NCBI RefSeq assembly: GCF_007750855.1
Contig: NZ_CP036291.1
Location: forward strand, 4,898,001-4,962,000
Length of the DNA: 64,000 nt
Source of the DNA: Pirellulimonas nuda
GTDB taxonomy: Bacteria; Planctomycetota; Planctomycetia; Pirellulales; Lacipirellulaceae
Direction: 5' to 3'
The notes under the pieces were generated by a model. That model saw nothing but the letters and a program-made list of their open reading frames with translations, ran no database searches and was not told the DNA's origin. The first letter of the stretch is position 1; every line of letters starts with the position of its first letter. Made by a program: the position numbers and the translations under genes. Of this stretch, positions 9,565 to 19,433 are shown in pieces.

Positions 9565-10992
9565 TCATGGGCTGCCCGACCGGCGCTGCGATAGCTCATG
9601 CTCCTCAAGCTTCTTCTTCAGCGTCGTTCGATGCAGACCCAGCGCTCGGGCGGCGGGAGCGCACTCTTCGTCGAAGTGCTGCATGGCGCTCGACAGCAGC
9701 GGGCCCTCGATCTCTCTCAGCAACTGCTGGTAGACCGAGCCTGCGGACCGCGGATCGTTCAAGAGTTCTTTGGCTCGCTGCGCTGTGGCGTCCGCCAAGT
9801 TCAGCGTCCCGGCCTCCTTGGACGCCCAAGCCTGGGTGAGCAATGGCGACTGCGGCGCGGGCAGGTGTTCGGGCAAGATCACGCCCGCCCTGGCGACGAC
9901 CTGGGCGCGCTCGATCGCGTTCCGCAACTCTCGGACGTTTCCGTGCCAGGCGCGTCCGCGCATCTCTGCGACCGCTTCCTCCGACAAGGTGAATGCGTCC
10001 CCCCCCATCCGCGAAGCGAAGTACTAGGCGAGAAGCGGGATGTCGTCGATGCGATCTCGGAGCGCTGGTAGGCAGATCTCAAAAGCGCAGATGCGAAAAT
10101 AGAGGTCGTGGCGGAACGCGCCGGCACGGACACACCCCGCTAGGTCCTGGTGCGTTGCGGAGACGACACGGAAATCGGCCTTCACTGGCCGGTCGGAACC
10201 GACCGGCGTCGCCTCGCCCAACTCGATCGCCCGCAGCAGCTTCACCTGCAAGTCCAACGGGATGTCGGCGACCTCGTCGAGGAACAAGGTGCCGCCGTCG
10301 GCTCGGGCCAGCAGCCCTTGGCGCGTGCGGCTCGCCCCGGTGAACGCGCCGTCGACGTGTCCGAACAGCTCCGACTCGGCCAGAGTGGGGTTGAGGGCGG
10401 CCACGTTCACCGCGACAAACGGCCCGTCGCGGCGGGGGCTGTGCCGATGGATCGCCTGGGCGGCCAACTCCTTGCCGACCCCGCTCTCGCCCGAGAGCAG
10501 CACGTTGGCGCGGGACGCGGCCGCCAGGGCGATCCGCTTGAACATGGCGTGCATCACCGGCGAACGCCCGACCATGCCGTCGGTCGGTTCAGACTCGTCT
10601 AGGCCGGGCTCGGGGCGTGCGGCGGCTAGGGGCGCCACCCGCAGCGCCCGCTCGAAGGCGGACCGGATCTCGTGCAGGTCGAACGGCTTGAGCACGTACT
10701 CTTGGGCGCCGCTGCCCACCGCCCGCACCGCGGTCTGAAGGTCGCCGAACGCCGTCATCACAATGATCGGCACGTCGCCGATAATCTCGCGGAAACGCCC
10801 CATGGCTGTGAGCCCGTCCATCCCCGGCAGCCGCACGTCGAGCGCCAGCAGGTCGGGGGGCGATTCGGCCGCGAGCGCAAGGCCGCGTTCGGCAGACGGC
10901 GCCACACGCACTTCGTGCCCCAGGCTCTGGCCGAGCTTCTCTAAGCCCCAGCAGATCGACTGTTCGTCGTCAACAACAAGGATGTTAGCCAC
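9565..10992 (-). pseudogene. NtrC-family sigma54 activator interrupted by an in-frame amber codon
   Basis: Reads as one 475-codon response regulator broken by a single TAG at 10024-10026. The first part (from GTG 10992) has a receiver (ILVVDDEQ, D in LLALDVRLPGMDG, VLKPFD) and most of a sigma54 AAA+ domain with GESGVGKE, an intact GAFTGA and GGTLFLDEV, ending DDIPLLA. After the TAG the same frame continues YFASRMGGDAF, then the AAA+ lid (WHGNVRELRNAIERA) and a Fis-type HTH (ARALGLHRTTLKKKL). The family normally has E, R or Q at the stop position, so a GAG or CAG to TAG change fits. The upstream kinase overlaps its start by 8 bases. It could be a real nonsense mutation, a sequencing error, or readthrough; the sequence alone cannot decide. 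Confidence 0.8.
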
Positions 10993-12406
10993 GTGCGGTT
11001 CCTGGTTCAGGAGTGGGCGGCCCGGCGACCGGCAAGAGTATCAAGAACCGCGTGCGGCGTCCCCGCCGGATCCATTCGATCTGACCCCCGTACGACTCGA
11101 CAATCCGGCGCGCGACGGAAAGCCCTAGGCCAACCCCTTCGGGCTTGTCCGTCACAAAAGGGGCGAAGACACGGTCTCCGACTCCGGGTTGAGGGCCCGG
11201 CCCCGAATCGGTCACGACAATGCGGGACTGTCGACGGTCGCCCCAGGTCAACACCCTCACGACGCCCGCCCGGTCAGAGTCCGACGGGCGCCCCGACGCC
11301 GCGTCGAGCGCGTTGAGCAACAGGTTCATCACGGCCTGGCCGAGCAACTCGGCGTCCGCGCTAACGACCGCGGGGTCGCCCAGCCGCCGCTGCCGCAAGC
11401 GCACCCCGGCGTGCCGCGCCGCCGGCGCCACCAGCGACGTCATCTCCGCAACCAGGTCGGCCAGATTGACGTCTCGGCGGGCCTCCTCGGCCGGTTGCCG
11501 GCCGATCTTCAAGAAGCGATTGAGCCGATGCTCCATCAAGTCGAGCTGCCGGCGGGCGACCGACAGGCTCTCAACGCCCTGTTCGGATCGGCAGCCTTCG
11601 GCGTGCAGGTCTACCGCCAACCGGCAGCCCGTAGCGGCGTTTCGCATCTCGTGCGCCAGCCCGGCGCCAAGCATGGCGAGCGTCCGCATCTGCTCGGTCT
11701 GGCGGACCTCGGCTTCGAAGTCGGCAAGGCGCGTCGCGGTGTGATTGACAGCGATCGTGAGATCGCGGGTCTCGTCGTTCAGGCGGGGCGTCGGGATCTT
11801 TGAGAAGTCGCCTCCCGCAAGCGTCTGCACTTCGCGCCCGAGCCTGCCCAACGCACGGCTGATCCGTGTCGTCACCAAGTGCGTCACAATCGCTACGCTC
11901 AGGGCTGTCGCCAGGCCAACCAGCAGCGGTGGAAGAAACACCGTCCGCCACGCGGCGTTGTAGTCGTCGTGCGGGAAGAGGATATGCAGGACCGTTGGCC
12001 CGGGGAACGGGGTACGGCCCTTGATCGCTACCGCGGAATGGTAGTAGCCAAGCCCGTCTAGCTCGATCGAGTCGCCCAGCTTCACTTGGTTGATTCGGCG
12101 CGCGGCGTGGTTGCCGGCGTCAAAAACATCAGGCCCAACGGCCAAACTCGAAGCGAGACGGCGGCCCGACGCATCGGTAAGCACAAACTGGGCCTCGGCA
12201 AGGCCGCCCATCTGCGCCAGCACCGAGTCGGTGAGCGGAAAGGAACTCCCCGCGAGAACCCGCACTACGTCCTGCAACTGACGTTCGATGCGTGACTTCG
12301 TTGCGAGGGTTGCGGCACGCGCATTGATCAACGCGATCGCCGTTAGGCTGGCCAGCGCCACCGCCAAGAGTGGAACCATCACTTGGTAGCGGATAGGGAT
12401 TCGCAA
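10985..12406 (-). CDS. Membrane sensor histidine kinase
   Basis: Two-component kinase of 473 residues with a first membrane helix (residues 8-28), an extracytoplasmic sensor of about 120 residues (VFDAGNHAARRINQ, LGYYHSAVAIKG), a second helix (about 158-178), a HAMP linker (ISRALGRLGREVQTLAGGDF), a phospho-acceptor motif LAHEMRNAATG, and an ATPase domain with NLLLNALDA, VTDSGPGP and VGLGLSVARRIV. The layout resembles NtrB/AtoS/ZraS-type kinases that drive sigma54 activators. Its stop overlaps the start of the downstream activator by 8 bases, so the two were built as a coupled pair. If the activator is really cut by its amber codon, this kinase has lost its partner. Confidence 0.88.
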   Translation of the reverse strand: MRIPIRYQVMVPLLAVALASLTAIALINARAATLATKSRIERQLQDVVRVLAGSSFPLTDSVLAQMGGLAEAQFVLTDASGRRLASSLAVGPDVFDAGNHAARRINQVKLGDSIELDGLGYYHSAVAIKGRTPFPGPTVLHILFPHDDYNAAWRTVFLPPLLVGLATALSVAIVTHLVTTRISRALGRLGREVQTLAGGDFSKIPTPRLNDETRDLTIAVNHTATRLADFEAEVRQTEQMRTLAMLGAGLAHEMRNAATGCRLAVDLHAEGCRSEQGVESLSVARRQLDLMEHRLNRFLKIGRQPAEEARRDVNLADLVAEMTSLVAPAARHAGVRLRQRRLGDPAVVSADAELLGQAVMNLLLNALDAASGRPSDSDRAGVVRVLTWGDRRQSRIVVTDSGPGPQPGVGDRVFAPFVTDKPEGVGLGLSVARRIVESYGGQIEWIRRGRRTRFLILLPVAGPPTPEPGTARG

Positions 12407-12646
12407 GGGCGCGCAGAGAGGGTGGGGGCTGGGTTGATCGTCGCGGCGGTCGTGTCGAATCGCTGGACACGGGGTGTCGGCCGACTCGACACGCTGCTGC
12501 AGGCACGGCGCGCCTTGCGTACTGATTATAGCGAGAACATCGGATGAACGAGAACGGCGTCGGTTCGGAATGGAAATTGCCTAGGGGCACGCGTCGCCCA
12601 GCACCGGCGGCAGCCAGCGGTTCACTCGCACAGCACGGAGTAGAGA

Positions 12647-13816
12647 ATGGAGAATCGTAGCGGACGGACGCCACGCGGCGCCTTTACCTTGGTCGAGTTG
12701 CTCGTGGTTGTCGCCATCATCGGCATCCTGGTGGCGTTGCTCCTGCCGGCCATCCAGTCCGCTCGCGAGGCCGCGAAGCGGGCCGCGTGCCAGAACAACC
12801 TCAGGCAGCTCGGCCTGGCGCTGTTGAACTACGAATCGGCCGAGGCCCACCTGCCGTTCGGAAAACGCGTGGAACCTGACGGCGCTGCGAGATCGTGGGT
12901 CCCCGACGTGCTCCCGTATCTCGACCAACAGGCGATGGTAAGCGACGCCAACTACGACCTCAACCAAGACTGGTGGCGGATCCAAAGTGTGTACGTCGAG
13001 GACCCCGCCAACCCCGGGGCGTTCATCCCCGACCCCAGCGGCGGGCCCGTCCCGAACGGCATCACGGTGCAGAAGTTTCTCGACATCATGGTCTGCCCCT
13101 CGACCACCATCCAGGAACGCACGCAGTTCAAGGACGACGGCCCGGTCGGACACAAGATCGGCGCCTGCGGCGACTACTTCGCCCCAGAGGGGGTCCATAG
13201 CCGCATCCTCAACGAGCTCCCCAACACGGCGCCGCTGGGCGCGCCCTTCCCGGAGTTCCCGCCGGGCGTCACGGCCAACAGCAACACCGTGCTGGCGGGC
13301 GTGCTGCTTCCGTTCGGCGCCGGCGCGCTGCCGGCGTGGACGACCACCATCGACGGCGATCCGCGCCTCCAGCTCATCAAGAAACGCGTCAGCTTCCCCA
13401 GCCTTTCGGGGATCGCCGACGGCACGTCGAACACCATCATGCTGGGCGAGTGCGCCGGGCGTGAAGACGTGTGGCGGGGCCGCAAGCTGACCCCCGCAAA
13501 CGCCACCCGCGGCGACGTCAGCTGCGCCCGCGCCCGCGGCGGCGCGTGGGCCACCAACGACAACACCTACGCCATCGGCCAACGCATCCAGTGGTGCAAC
13601 AGCAGCCTCACGGGCGTCAGCGCCGTTCCCGGCACGATGAAGATCAACAACTCCAACGAGTGGGGCCACCTCTACTACAGCTTCCACCCGGCCGGATCGC
13701 AGTTTGCGTTTGCCGACGGGTCGGTCCACTTCGTCTCAGAGAAGGTGGCCCTGTGGGTGCTGGCGTCGCTGACAACCCGCTCGGGGGGCGAGGCCCTCAG
13801 CGGGGGCGACTTCTAA
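12647..13816 (+). CDS. DUF1559 pseudopilin-like protein
   Basis: Planctomycete DUF1559 protein of 389 residues. The N-terminus carries the type IV pilin/type II secretion methylation motif (GAFTLVELLVVVAIIGILVA), then the conserved AIQSAREAAKRAACQNNLRQLGLALLNYE-type helix split over residues 30-60. The C-terminus has the family's FADGSVHFVSE strand. These proteins are exported and processed like pseudopilins and occur in many copies per planctomycete genome; individual roles are not established. The ATG at 12647 follows a GAGTAGAGA purine run. A 240-base divergent spacer separates it from the histidine kinase. Thirteen bases separate it from the next gene, suggesting a two-gene operon. Confidence 0.92.
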   Translation: MENRSGRTPRGAFTLVELLVVVAIIGILVALLLPAIQSAREAAKRAACQNNLRQLGLALLNYESAEAHLPFGKRVEPDGAARSWVPDVLPYLDQQAMVSDANYDLNQDWWRIQSVYVEDPANPGAFIPDPSGGPVPNGITVQKFLDIMVCPSTTIQERTQFKDDGPVGHKIGACGDYFAPEGVHSRILNELPNTAPLGAPFPEFPPGVTANSNTVLAGVLLPFGAGALPAWTTTIDGDPRLQLIKKRVSFPSLSGIADGTSNTIMLGECAGREDVWRGRKLTPANATRGDVSCARARGGAWATNDNTYAIGQRIQWCNSSLTGVSAVPGTMKINNSNEWGHLYYSFHPAGSQFAFADGSVHFVSEKVALWVLASLTTRSGGEALSGGDF

Positions 13817-13829
13817 CGGGGCGCAAGCG

Positions 13830-14708
13830 ATGCAAAGCGCGGAAGGAACCGATTCCGCGGCGCCGTCCGAGCCGCTTACGGTGGCGCTGCGCTGTCCCGA
13901 CTGCAACGCCCCAGGCGTGGTCGAGTGGCGCAAGCTTCAGCACGGGCTGAAATGCCACGGCTGTGGGTGTGAGTTCATGATCGCCAAAGGGGGAGACGTG
14001 ATCTCCCTCCGCGAGCAGCCGCAGACTCGGTACACCTGCCCCAGGTGCTGCCGGTCGGGCTCGATCGCGGCGATCCTAGCGGTCAACAAACCCTGCTGCC
14101 CGTCCTGTAAGCTGCCGCTCGTGCGGGGGCCCGACGGGCGCCTGCACAGCGCCCAAACCGCCGAACGGCTCAAGCGTCAAGCCGCCCAGCAGGCCGGGTT
14201 ACAGCGACGTTTGGAATCGGAACGGAAAGCGACTCGGGACGACGGCCAACTGCGAACGCGCATTGCACAGACCGCGCGCATCGGCGCGGCAGCTCTCGTG
14301 CTGATCGTGGGCATTTCGGCGGCCTGGAGCCATCGAGCCAGCACACCCGAGGCTCGTGCGGCACAGTTCATACGCACGTGCCTAGCAGCAGACTGGGAAG
14401 ACGCCGGTGAGTTCATCGAGGACGACGCGGTGCAGCGTGTGGAGTTCGATCGCTGGCGGGTGCGCTACTTCTCTTCCATCTTGGATCGGCACCGGCCCGC
14501 TGGCGACCGCGTCGTCATCCGCGTCGACCGGCTTACCGACGATCCGACGCAGGTCCTGCTGCGCGTCACCCTACGGTCTCACTTCTTCGGAGAACGGTCC
14601 CACCAACAGTGTTGGCACATCCGCGACGGGAGGTGGACATTCAACGCGTTGGGCACGTTGGCCGACGGGAATTCCTCACGCGGCACTGGCGGGAAGGGAG
14701 AAGGCTGA
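13830..14708 (+). CDS. Zinc-ribbon membrane protein of unknown function
   Basis: Not a family I can name. The first 110 residues hold two zinc-ribbon-like pairs (CPDCNAP..CHGCGCEF and CPRCCRS..CPSCKLP). A basic, glutamine-rich stretch follows, then one membrane helix (IGAAALVLIVGISAAW, about residues 150-168), then an extracytoplasmic domain of about 110 residues (AAQFIRTCLAADWEDAGEF, HFFGERSHQQCWHIRDGRW) with the look of an NTF2/DUF4878-like domain. It follows the DUF1559 gene by 13 bases and may be its partner. Cytoplasmic ribbons joined to an external domain suggest signalling or assembly, but that is inference. Confidence 0.7.
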   Translation: MQSAEGTDSAAPSEPLTVALRCPDCNAPGVVEWRKLQHGLKCHGCGCEFMIAKGGDVISLREQPQTRYTCPRCCRSGSIAAILAVNKPCCPSCKLPLVRGPDGRLHSAQTAERLKRQAAQQAGLQRRLESERKATRDDGQLRTRIAQTARIGAAALVLIVGISAAWSHRASTPEARAAQFIRTCLAADWEDAGEFIEDDAVQRVEFDRWRVRYFSSILDRHRPAGDRVVIRVDRLTDDPTQVLLRVTLRSHFFGERSHQQCWHIRDGRWTFNALGTLADGNSSRGTGGKGEG

Positions 14709-14825
14709 GGCAGTCCGCAGCAATAGGAATCCAGTGGATGCGAGCGGTGGGACTCCCAGCGGCGGACGAAGCCACACAGAAGCACTGCGCCGCTTCGACC
14801 CTCCCCCGTCTGACTTCGGAAGCCC

Positions 14826-15662
14826 CTACTCCATCGGGTTGCTGATCGTTCCGATCCCGTCGATCGAGATCTCTACGACGTCGCCCCGGGCGAGACAGAA
14901 ATCATTGGGCGGTACGACCCCTGTCCCGGTCATCAGCAGCACCCCGTGGGGGTGCGCGTTGTGGCGGAACAAGAAGCCGACCAGTTCTTCGTGGCTGCGT
15001 TTCATCTGAGACAAGGTGGTCTCCCCTTCGAACGCGGTAGCGCCGCCGCGGCGGATGACCAATCGCACCTTCGATGCTGGATCGATCGGACCCTCCTCCG
15101 GCACGAGCACCGCGGGGCCGAGCGCCGCGCAGCGATCGAACGTCTTCGCTTGCGGCAAGTAAAGCGGGTTCTCCCCCTCCAGGTCGCGGCACGACAGATC
15201 GTTGCCCACCGTGTAGCCGACGATCGTGCCGTCGCGAGCGATCACGAGCACCAGCTCGGGCTCGGGCACGATCCACTTGGAGTCGGCGCGCAGGGTCATG
15301 GGTTGGCCGGGGCCCACGACACGGTGGGGGGTGGCCTTGAAAAAGATCTCAGGCCTCGGGGCGGCGTATACGCGGTCGTAGACGTCGCCGCCGCCGGCCT
15401 CCTGTGACTCTTCCATCCGCGCCGTGCGGCTGCGGAAGTAGGTGACCCCGGCCGCCCATACCTCTTGACTATCGCCGATGGGAGCAAGCGGACTGGAGAT
15501 GGAGTGCGTCGAACCGCTCAAGCGGTTCGACGAACCGGTTGCCCGCCTGAGCGTCTCGGGCAAACGAGGGTCGTTGACGAGCGTTTCCCAGTCCTCGTTC
15601 AGCGAGTACAGGTCGTCGCCCGATCGGAGCAGCGGACCGGACTTGGTTTGGTAGAGCAGCAT
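14826..15662 (-). CDS. Fumarylacetoacetate-hydrolase-family enzyme, probable 2-keto-3-deoxy-sugar-acid dehydratase
   Basis: FAH-fold enzyme of 278 residues starting at ATG 15662. The metal site is formed by conserved acids in [10 protein letters not shown] and the following [20 protein letters not shown], together with PQAKTFD, all typical of the 2-keto-3-deoxy-D-arabinonate/xylonate dehydratase subgroup. It is divergent from a D-xylonate dehydratase, so the likely reaction is conversion of 2-keto-3-deoxy-D-xylonate to alpha-ketoglutarate semialdehyde (Weimberg route). Cytoplasmic. The frame could extend ten codons upstream. Other FAH activities such as acylpyruvate hydrolase are possible from fold alone; the neighbour is the main argument. 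Confidence 0.78.
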   Translation of the reverse strand: MLLYQTKSGPLLRSGDDLYSLNEDWETLVNDPRLPETLRRATGSSNRLSGSTHSISSPLAPIGDSQEVWAAGVTYFRSRTARMEESQEAGGGDVYDRVYAAPRPEIFFKATPHRVVGPGQPMTLRADSKWIVPEPELVLVIARDGTIVGYTVGNDLSCRDLEGENPLYLPQAKTFDRCAALGPAVLVPEEGPIDPASKVRLVIRRGGATAFEGETTLSQMKRSHEELVGFLFRHNAHPHGVLLMTGTGVVPPNDFCLARGDVVEISIDGIGTISNPME

Positions 15663-15907
15663 GTCTGTGGACGCCTCCCAAGCGAGGTGCATCGTGACGA
15701 GAGTGGCCCGCGTATTCTGCCGACCTCAGGCCACACCGGCAATCCGCCCTGCCCCGCCGACGCCGCGATCGGCGGAAGCCCCGTCGGGGCGTGTTGCAAC
15801 AGTCGGCCATCTTGCATGTTCTCGGGCTAGCAAGGACGCTGCTGCTGGTTGCCGTCTCGCCGCTGGCCTGTGGAACCGACTAACCAACACGGACGGAGTA
15901 CCAAGCG

Positions 15908-17863
15908 ATGAACGACTGGTTCCCTGCCGACGCGTCGCTGCTGGACGTGCAGACAAGCGCCGTCGGACCAAGCGGCTTGCTGCCGCTGACCGACGCCTTC
16001 CTCCGTGATCGGCCCAGCGGCGACCTGTTCGGTTGGACGCAAGACGCCGCGATGGGCTGCAACCCAGACGAACTGGGCAGGCCGGAGTATCTGATCCTCA
16101 GCACGCAGGGAGGGCTGCGCGCCCCCGACGGCGCCCCGATCGCCCTCGGCTACCACACGGGGCACTGGGAGGTCGGCCTGCTGGTCGAGGCGGCTGCGCA
16201 CGAATTCCGCGCGCTCGGGGCGACCCCCTTCGCCGGCGCCTGCACCGACCCCTGCGACGGGCGTTCGCAAGGCACGCGTGGCATGTTCGACAGCCTGGCG
16301 TACCGCAACGACGCCGCGATCGTGCTGCGCCGCCTGATCCGCTCGCTCCCGACGCGCAGCGGGGTGCTCGGCGTGGCCACGTGCGACAAGGGGCACCCGG
16401 CGATGATGATGGCCGTCGCGGGCGTTCGTGACTTGCCCGCGGTGATCGTCCCCGGAGGCGTGACGCTGCCGGCCAGCAGCGGCGAGGACGCCGGCAAGGT
16501 GCAGAGCCTCGGCGCCCGCTACGCCCACGGGTTGGTTACGCTGCGAGAGGCCGCCGAACTCGGGTGCCGCGCCTGCGCCACGCCCGGGGGCGGGTGCCAG
16601 TTCCTGGGGACGGCCGCCACGTCGCAGGTCGTCGGGGAGGCGCTCGGGCTTTCCCTGCCCCACTCCGCCCTGGCGCCGAGCGGCCAGCCGATCTGGCTCG
16701 ACCTTGCGAGGCGTTCGGCGCAGGCCGTCGCCGAGCAGCGGCGACGCGGCCTTGCGGTGAGCGACATTGTCACCGACGCCGCGATCCGCAACGCCATGAC
16801 CGTCCACGCCGCGTTCGGCGGCTCGACGAACCTGCTGCTCCACCTCCCGGCGGTGGCCCACGCGGCCGGCCTGGCGCGGCCTACCGTGGCCGACTGGGCC
16901 GAAGTGAACCGCGTCACGCCGCGCCTGGTAAGCGTGCTTCCCAACGGCCCCGTCGATCATCCTACCGTCAGGGTGTTCTTGGCCGGCGGCGTACCGGAGG
17001 TGATGCTCCACCTCCAGGAGCTTGGTCTGATCGACGTCGACGCGCTCACTGCGCTGGGCGAGCCGCTCGGCGCCGCGCTCGACGCGTGGCGCGGTTCGCC
17101 GCGTCGCAAACGGCTGCGGTCGTTGCTGCAAGAGCGCGACGGCGTCGACGCCGACGACGTGATCATGCCGCCAGACCGAGCCGCCGCGGCCGGGCTCACC
17201 GGCGCCATGGCGTTTCTTACCGGCAACCTCGCGCCCGACGGCGCGGTGGTCAAAGCGACCTCGATCGATCCATCGCTTCTGGAGTGCGGCAGCTTCCGGC
17301 ACACCGGCCCAGCGAAGGTGTTCACCGATGAGAAATCGGCGATGCGGGCCATCAAGGGGCAGGGCGACCAACCGATCGAGCCGGGCGACGTGATTGTGCT
17401 AGCCGGATGTGGCCCGATGGGCACCGGCATGGAGGAAACGTACCAACTCACGTCCGCGATGAAGCACTTGCCGTGGGGTAAGAGCGTTTCGCTCGTGACC
17501 GACGCCCGCTTCTCGGGGGTCTCGACAGGCGTCTGCATCGGCCACGTCGGCCCCGAGGCCCTCGCGGGCGGACCGTTGGGCAAGGTCCGCGACGGCGACT
17601 TGATCGAGATCGCGATCGACCCGCCGCGGGCCGCGGGATCGGTTGACCTCGTGGGGTCTCAAGACCAGGTAAAGGACCGAGCGTGGGGCGATGCCGAACT
17701 GGCCTCCCGCCCGCTGCGCGCCGACCTGATTGAAGCGGAAGGCCTGCCCGACGACACGCGTCTGTGGGCGCTGCTGCAATCGCTTAGCGGCGGGACCTGG
17801 GGGGGCTGCGTCTACGACTTCGAGGCGATACGCAAGACCGTTGCGAGAAAAAGCGACGCGTAA
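15908..17863 (+). CDS. D-xylonate dehydratase, YjhG/YagF family
   Basis: IlvD/Edd-superfamily dehydratase of 651 residues, the length of E. coli YjhG/YagF, and recognisable along its whole length: RPSGDLFG near the N-terminus, [17 protein letters not shown], a conserved Cys in [55 protein letters not shown], and the C-terminal [14 protein letters not shown] and [15 protein letters not shown]. The three Cys-containing motifs are the expected Fe-S ligands. It dehydrates D-xylonate, and perhaps related aldonates, to a 2-keto-3-deoxy acid. It is divergent from an FAH-family dehydratase that could perform the next step. No aldolase of the YagE type is adjacent. The substrate is inferred from the family. 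Confidence 0.92.
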   Translation: MNDWFPADASLLDVQTSAVGPSGLLPLTDAFLRDRPSGDLFGWTQDAAMGCNPDELGRPEYLILSTQGGLRAPDGAPIALGYHTGHWEVGLLVEAAAHEFRALGATPFAGACTDPCDGRSQGTRGMFDSLAYRNDAAIVLRRLIRSLPTRSGVLGVATCDKGHPAMMMAVAGVRDLPAVIVPGGVTLPASSGEDAGKVQSLGARYAHGLVTLREAAELGCRACATPGGGCQFLGTAATSQVVGEALGLSLPHSALAPSGQPIWLDLARRSAQAVAEQRRRGLAVSDIVTDAAIRNAMTVHAAFGGSTNLLLHLPAVAHAAGLARPTVADWAEVNRVTPRLVSVLPNGPVDHPTVRVFLAGGVPEVMLHLQELGLIDVDALTALGEPLGAALDAWRGSPRRKRLRSLLQERDGVDADDVIMPPDRAAAAGLTGAMAFLTGNLAPDGAVVKATSIDPSLLECGSFRHTGPAKVFTDEKSAMRAIKGQGDQPIEPGDVIVLAGCGPMGTGMEETYQLTSAMKHLPWGKSVSLVTDARFSGVSTGVCIGHVGPEALAGGPLGKVRDGDLIEIAIDPPRAAGSVDLVGSQDQVKDRAWGDAELASRPLRADLIEAEGLPDDTRLWALLQSLSGGTWGGCVYDFEAIRKTVARKSDA

Positions 17864-17868
17864 CGCTA

Positions 17869-18888
17869 CTACTCTTGCTGCGCCGCGTTCTTCTGTGTCC
17901 CGCGGCGGGCGAGGCGATCGTCCGGAAAATCGGTGAAATACCCGTCCGCCCCAGCGTCGACGAGGCGACGGATCAGAGCCGTGGCGTCGGCCGAGTGCGG
18001 CGGCAGTGCGTCGCGCCTGACCGTGTACGGAAACACCAGCAGGCCTGCACGGTGCGCCCCCTCGGCGAGCCCAGTTGTACGTCCCGTTTCGTCCAGCACC
18101 AAGCCGTAGGCGGGGCCGATCGATTGGGCGTAGCTCGCAATGTCCGCGAGCGCCGCGGCGTCGGGCGGCTGATCGCCCCCCAGCAGTTGGCAGAGACGGA
18201 GCCCGCAGCCAAGCTCGCCCCGTACGCGGCGTAGCTCCTGGGTGTCAAAGCATTGGACGATCGCGGCGTCCTCGGGCCGTCGATAGCCGTGCTTGTCCAG
18301 CACACGCAGCGTCTCACGACTGACGTCGAGCCCGCGATCGGCGTGCTCCGCCGGGCCTTTGATCTCGACGATCAACCCAACCCGACGCCCCGTTGATCGG
18401 TTCAAACCATCGATCAGCACCATCTCTTCGTCGAGCGTGGGAACCCGTAGCGGGAGGGCCTGCGCCATGGGGAATCGTCCCGGGTGCGTCGCTGGCCCCC
18501 CGGCCGCGGATCGGCGCGAGTTGACCCGCAGCCGCCGCACCTCCGCGAGCGTGAACTCGGCCGCCGGCCAATGCCCCTGGGCGTTGACCCGTGACGGGAA
18601 GACTTCGGAGACGTCGGTCGTCGAGTCGAGCGTCAGGTCGTGCAGGACGATGGCCTGACCGTCGCGCGTGAGCACGACGTCTTGCTCGATGTAATCGGCG
18701 CCCAACGCGTGGGCCATGGCGACGCCCGCGAGCGTGTGCTCGGGCAAGTAGCCCGAGGCGCCGCGATGGGCGAGCACCAGCGGCCGATCTGCCAGTTCGG
18801 CCCCCATGACAATGGGGGTGACCGACAGCAGCGTTGCAGCGGTGAGCGCGGAACGTGCAAAGCGCTTGGTGATTTCGTTCTGTTGCAT
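17869..18888 (-). CDS. Exported glycerophosphodiester phosphodiesterase
   Basis: GDPD-family TIM barrel of 339 residues that hydrolyses glycerophosphodiesters to glycerol-3-phosphate and an alcohol. The catalytic signature is complete: AHRGASGYLPEHTLAG, then ADYIEQDVVLTRDGQAIVLHD, with further metal/base residues in GLIVEIKG. A signal-peptide-like N-terminus (RSALTAATLLSVTPIVMGAE) implies export, as in periplasmic GlpQ. The insert between QAIVLHD and the second half (VSEVFPSR, RRLRVNSR) is the pattern of GlpQ rather than cytoplasmic UgpQ. It is convergent with the xylonate dehydratase with only five bases between stop codons. Confidence 0.9.
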   Translation of the reverse strand: MQQNEITKRFARSALTAATLLSVTPIVMGAELADRPLVLAHRGASGYLPEHTLAGVAMAHALGADYIEQDVVLTRDGQAIVLHDLTLDSTTDVSEVFPSRVNAQGHWPAAEFTLAEVRRLRVNSRRSAAGGPATHPGRFPMAQALPLRVPTLDEEMVLIDGLNRSTGRRVGLIVEIKGPAEHADRGLDVSRETLRVLDKHGYRRPEDAAIVQCFDTQELRRVRGELGCGLRLCQLLGGDQPPDAAALADIASYAQSIGPAYGLVLDETGRTTGLAEGAHRAGLLVFPYTVRRDALPPHSADATALIRRLVDAGADGYFTDFPDDRLARRGTQKNAAQQE

Positions 18889-19433
18889 TCAGAAAGGTCT
18901 AGACCCGCCGTCCCGTTCTCGCAAGACGCGCAAGGCCGCTTCATGGAAACTTCACCAAGCAGGGCTCCTCGGCCGAGCGCGTTCTAGGCGGAGGGCTAGC
19001 CGCCCCCAAGGGTCCGTCGAGCGTCACCCACACGAACGCCTCGTCGGCACGCAACCTGGGAGCGAGCGGCGCGCAAAGCGCCCGTGCGTGCTGTGGGCGG
19101 TTGGGCAGTGCGGGGTACGCGATCGGCGGCCCCGGACCGTGAGGGCCAGGAGTCCCTGACCCGCCGTTTTGGCGGACGGTTGGGCCATTCCAGCGGGTGT
19201 CGCGACGGTGTCGTCCGAGATGAACTGCTTTATGCAATCACCGGCCAGCCCAGAAAAATGGCTCTGGACGCCCATTGACTGTCAAACGGTTTCCGGACCG
19301 GATACAAATATCGGGCGAGAACTTGGGCGACGCTCGCTGAGATTCCTTTTCAACCGGGCGATCGCACGCAGCCCAGGACGAGTTCGAGACCAAGCTGCGC
19401 GTCAACACCAACTCCTTGAAGGCGGAACCACCG
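18889..19433. other. Intergenic region
   Basis: The spacer between two divergent genes contains no coding sequence I can support. One short hairpin (CCGCC-GTTTT-GGCGG, about 19160-19175) has no T-run. Promoters for the phosphodiesterase and the dienelactone hydrolase should lie here, but none is distinctive enough to call. Confidence 0.5.

Noticed and set aside
12581..13729. 382-codon minus-strand ORF
   Set aside because: Antisense of a clear DUF1559 gene.
15827..17371. Long minus-strand ORF opposite the xylonate dehydratase
   Set aside because: Arginine/glycine/valine-rich shadow of a GC-rich gene; the plus strand matches YjhG/YagF along its full length.
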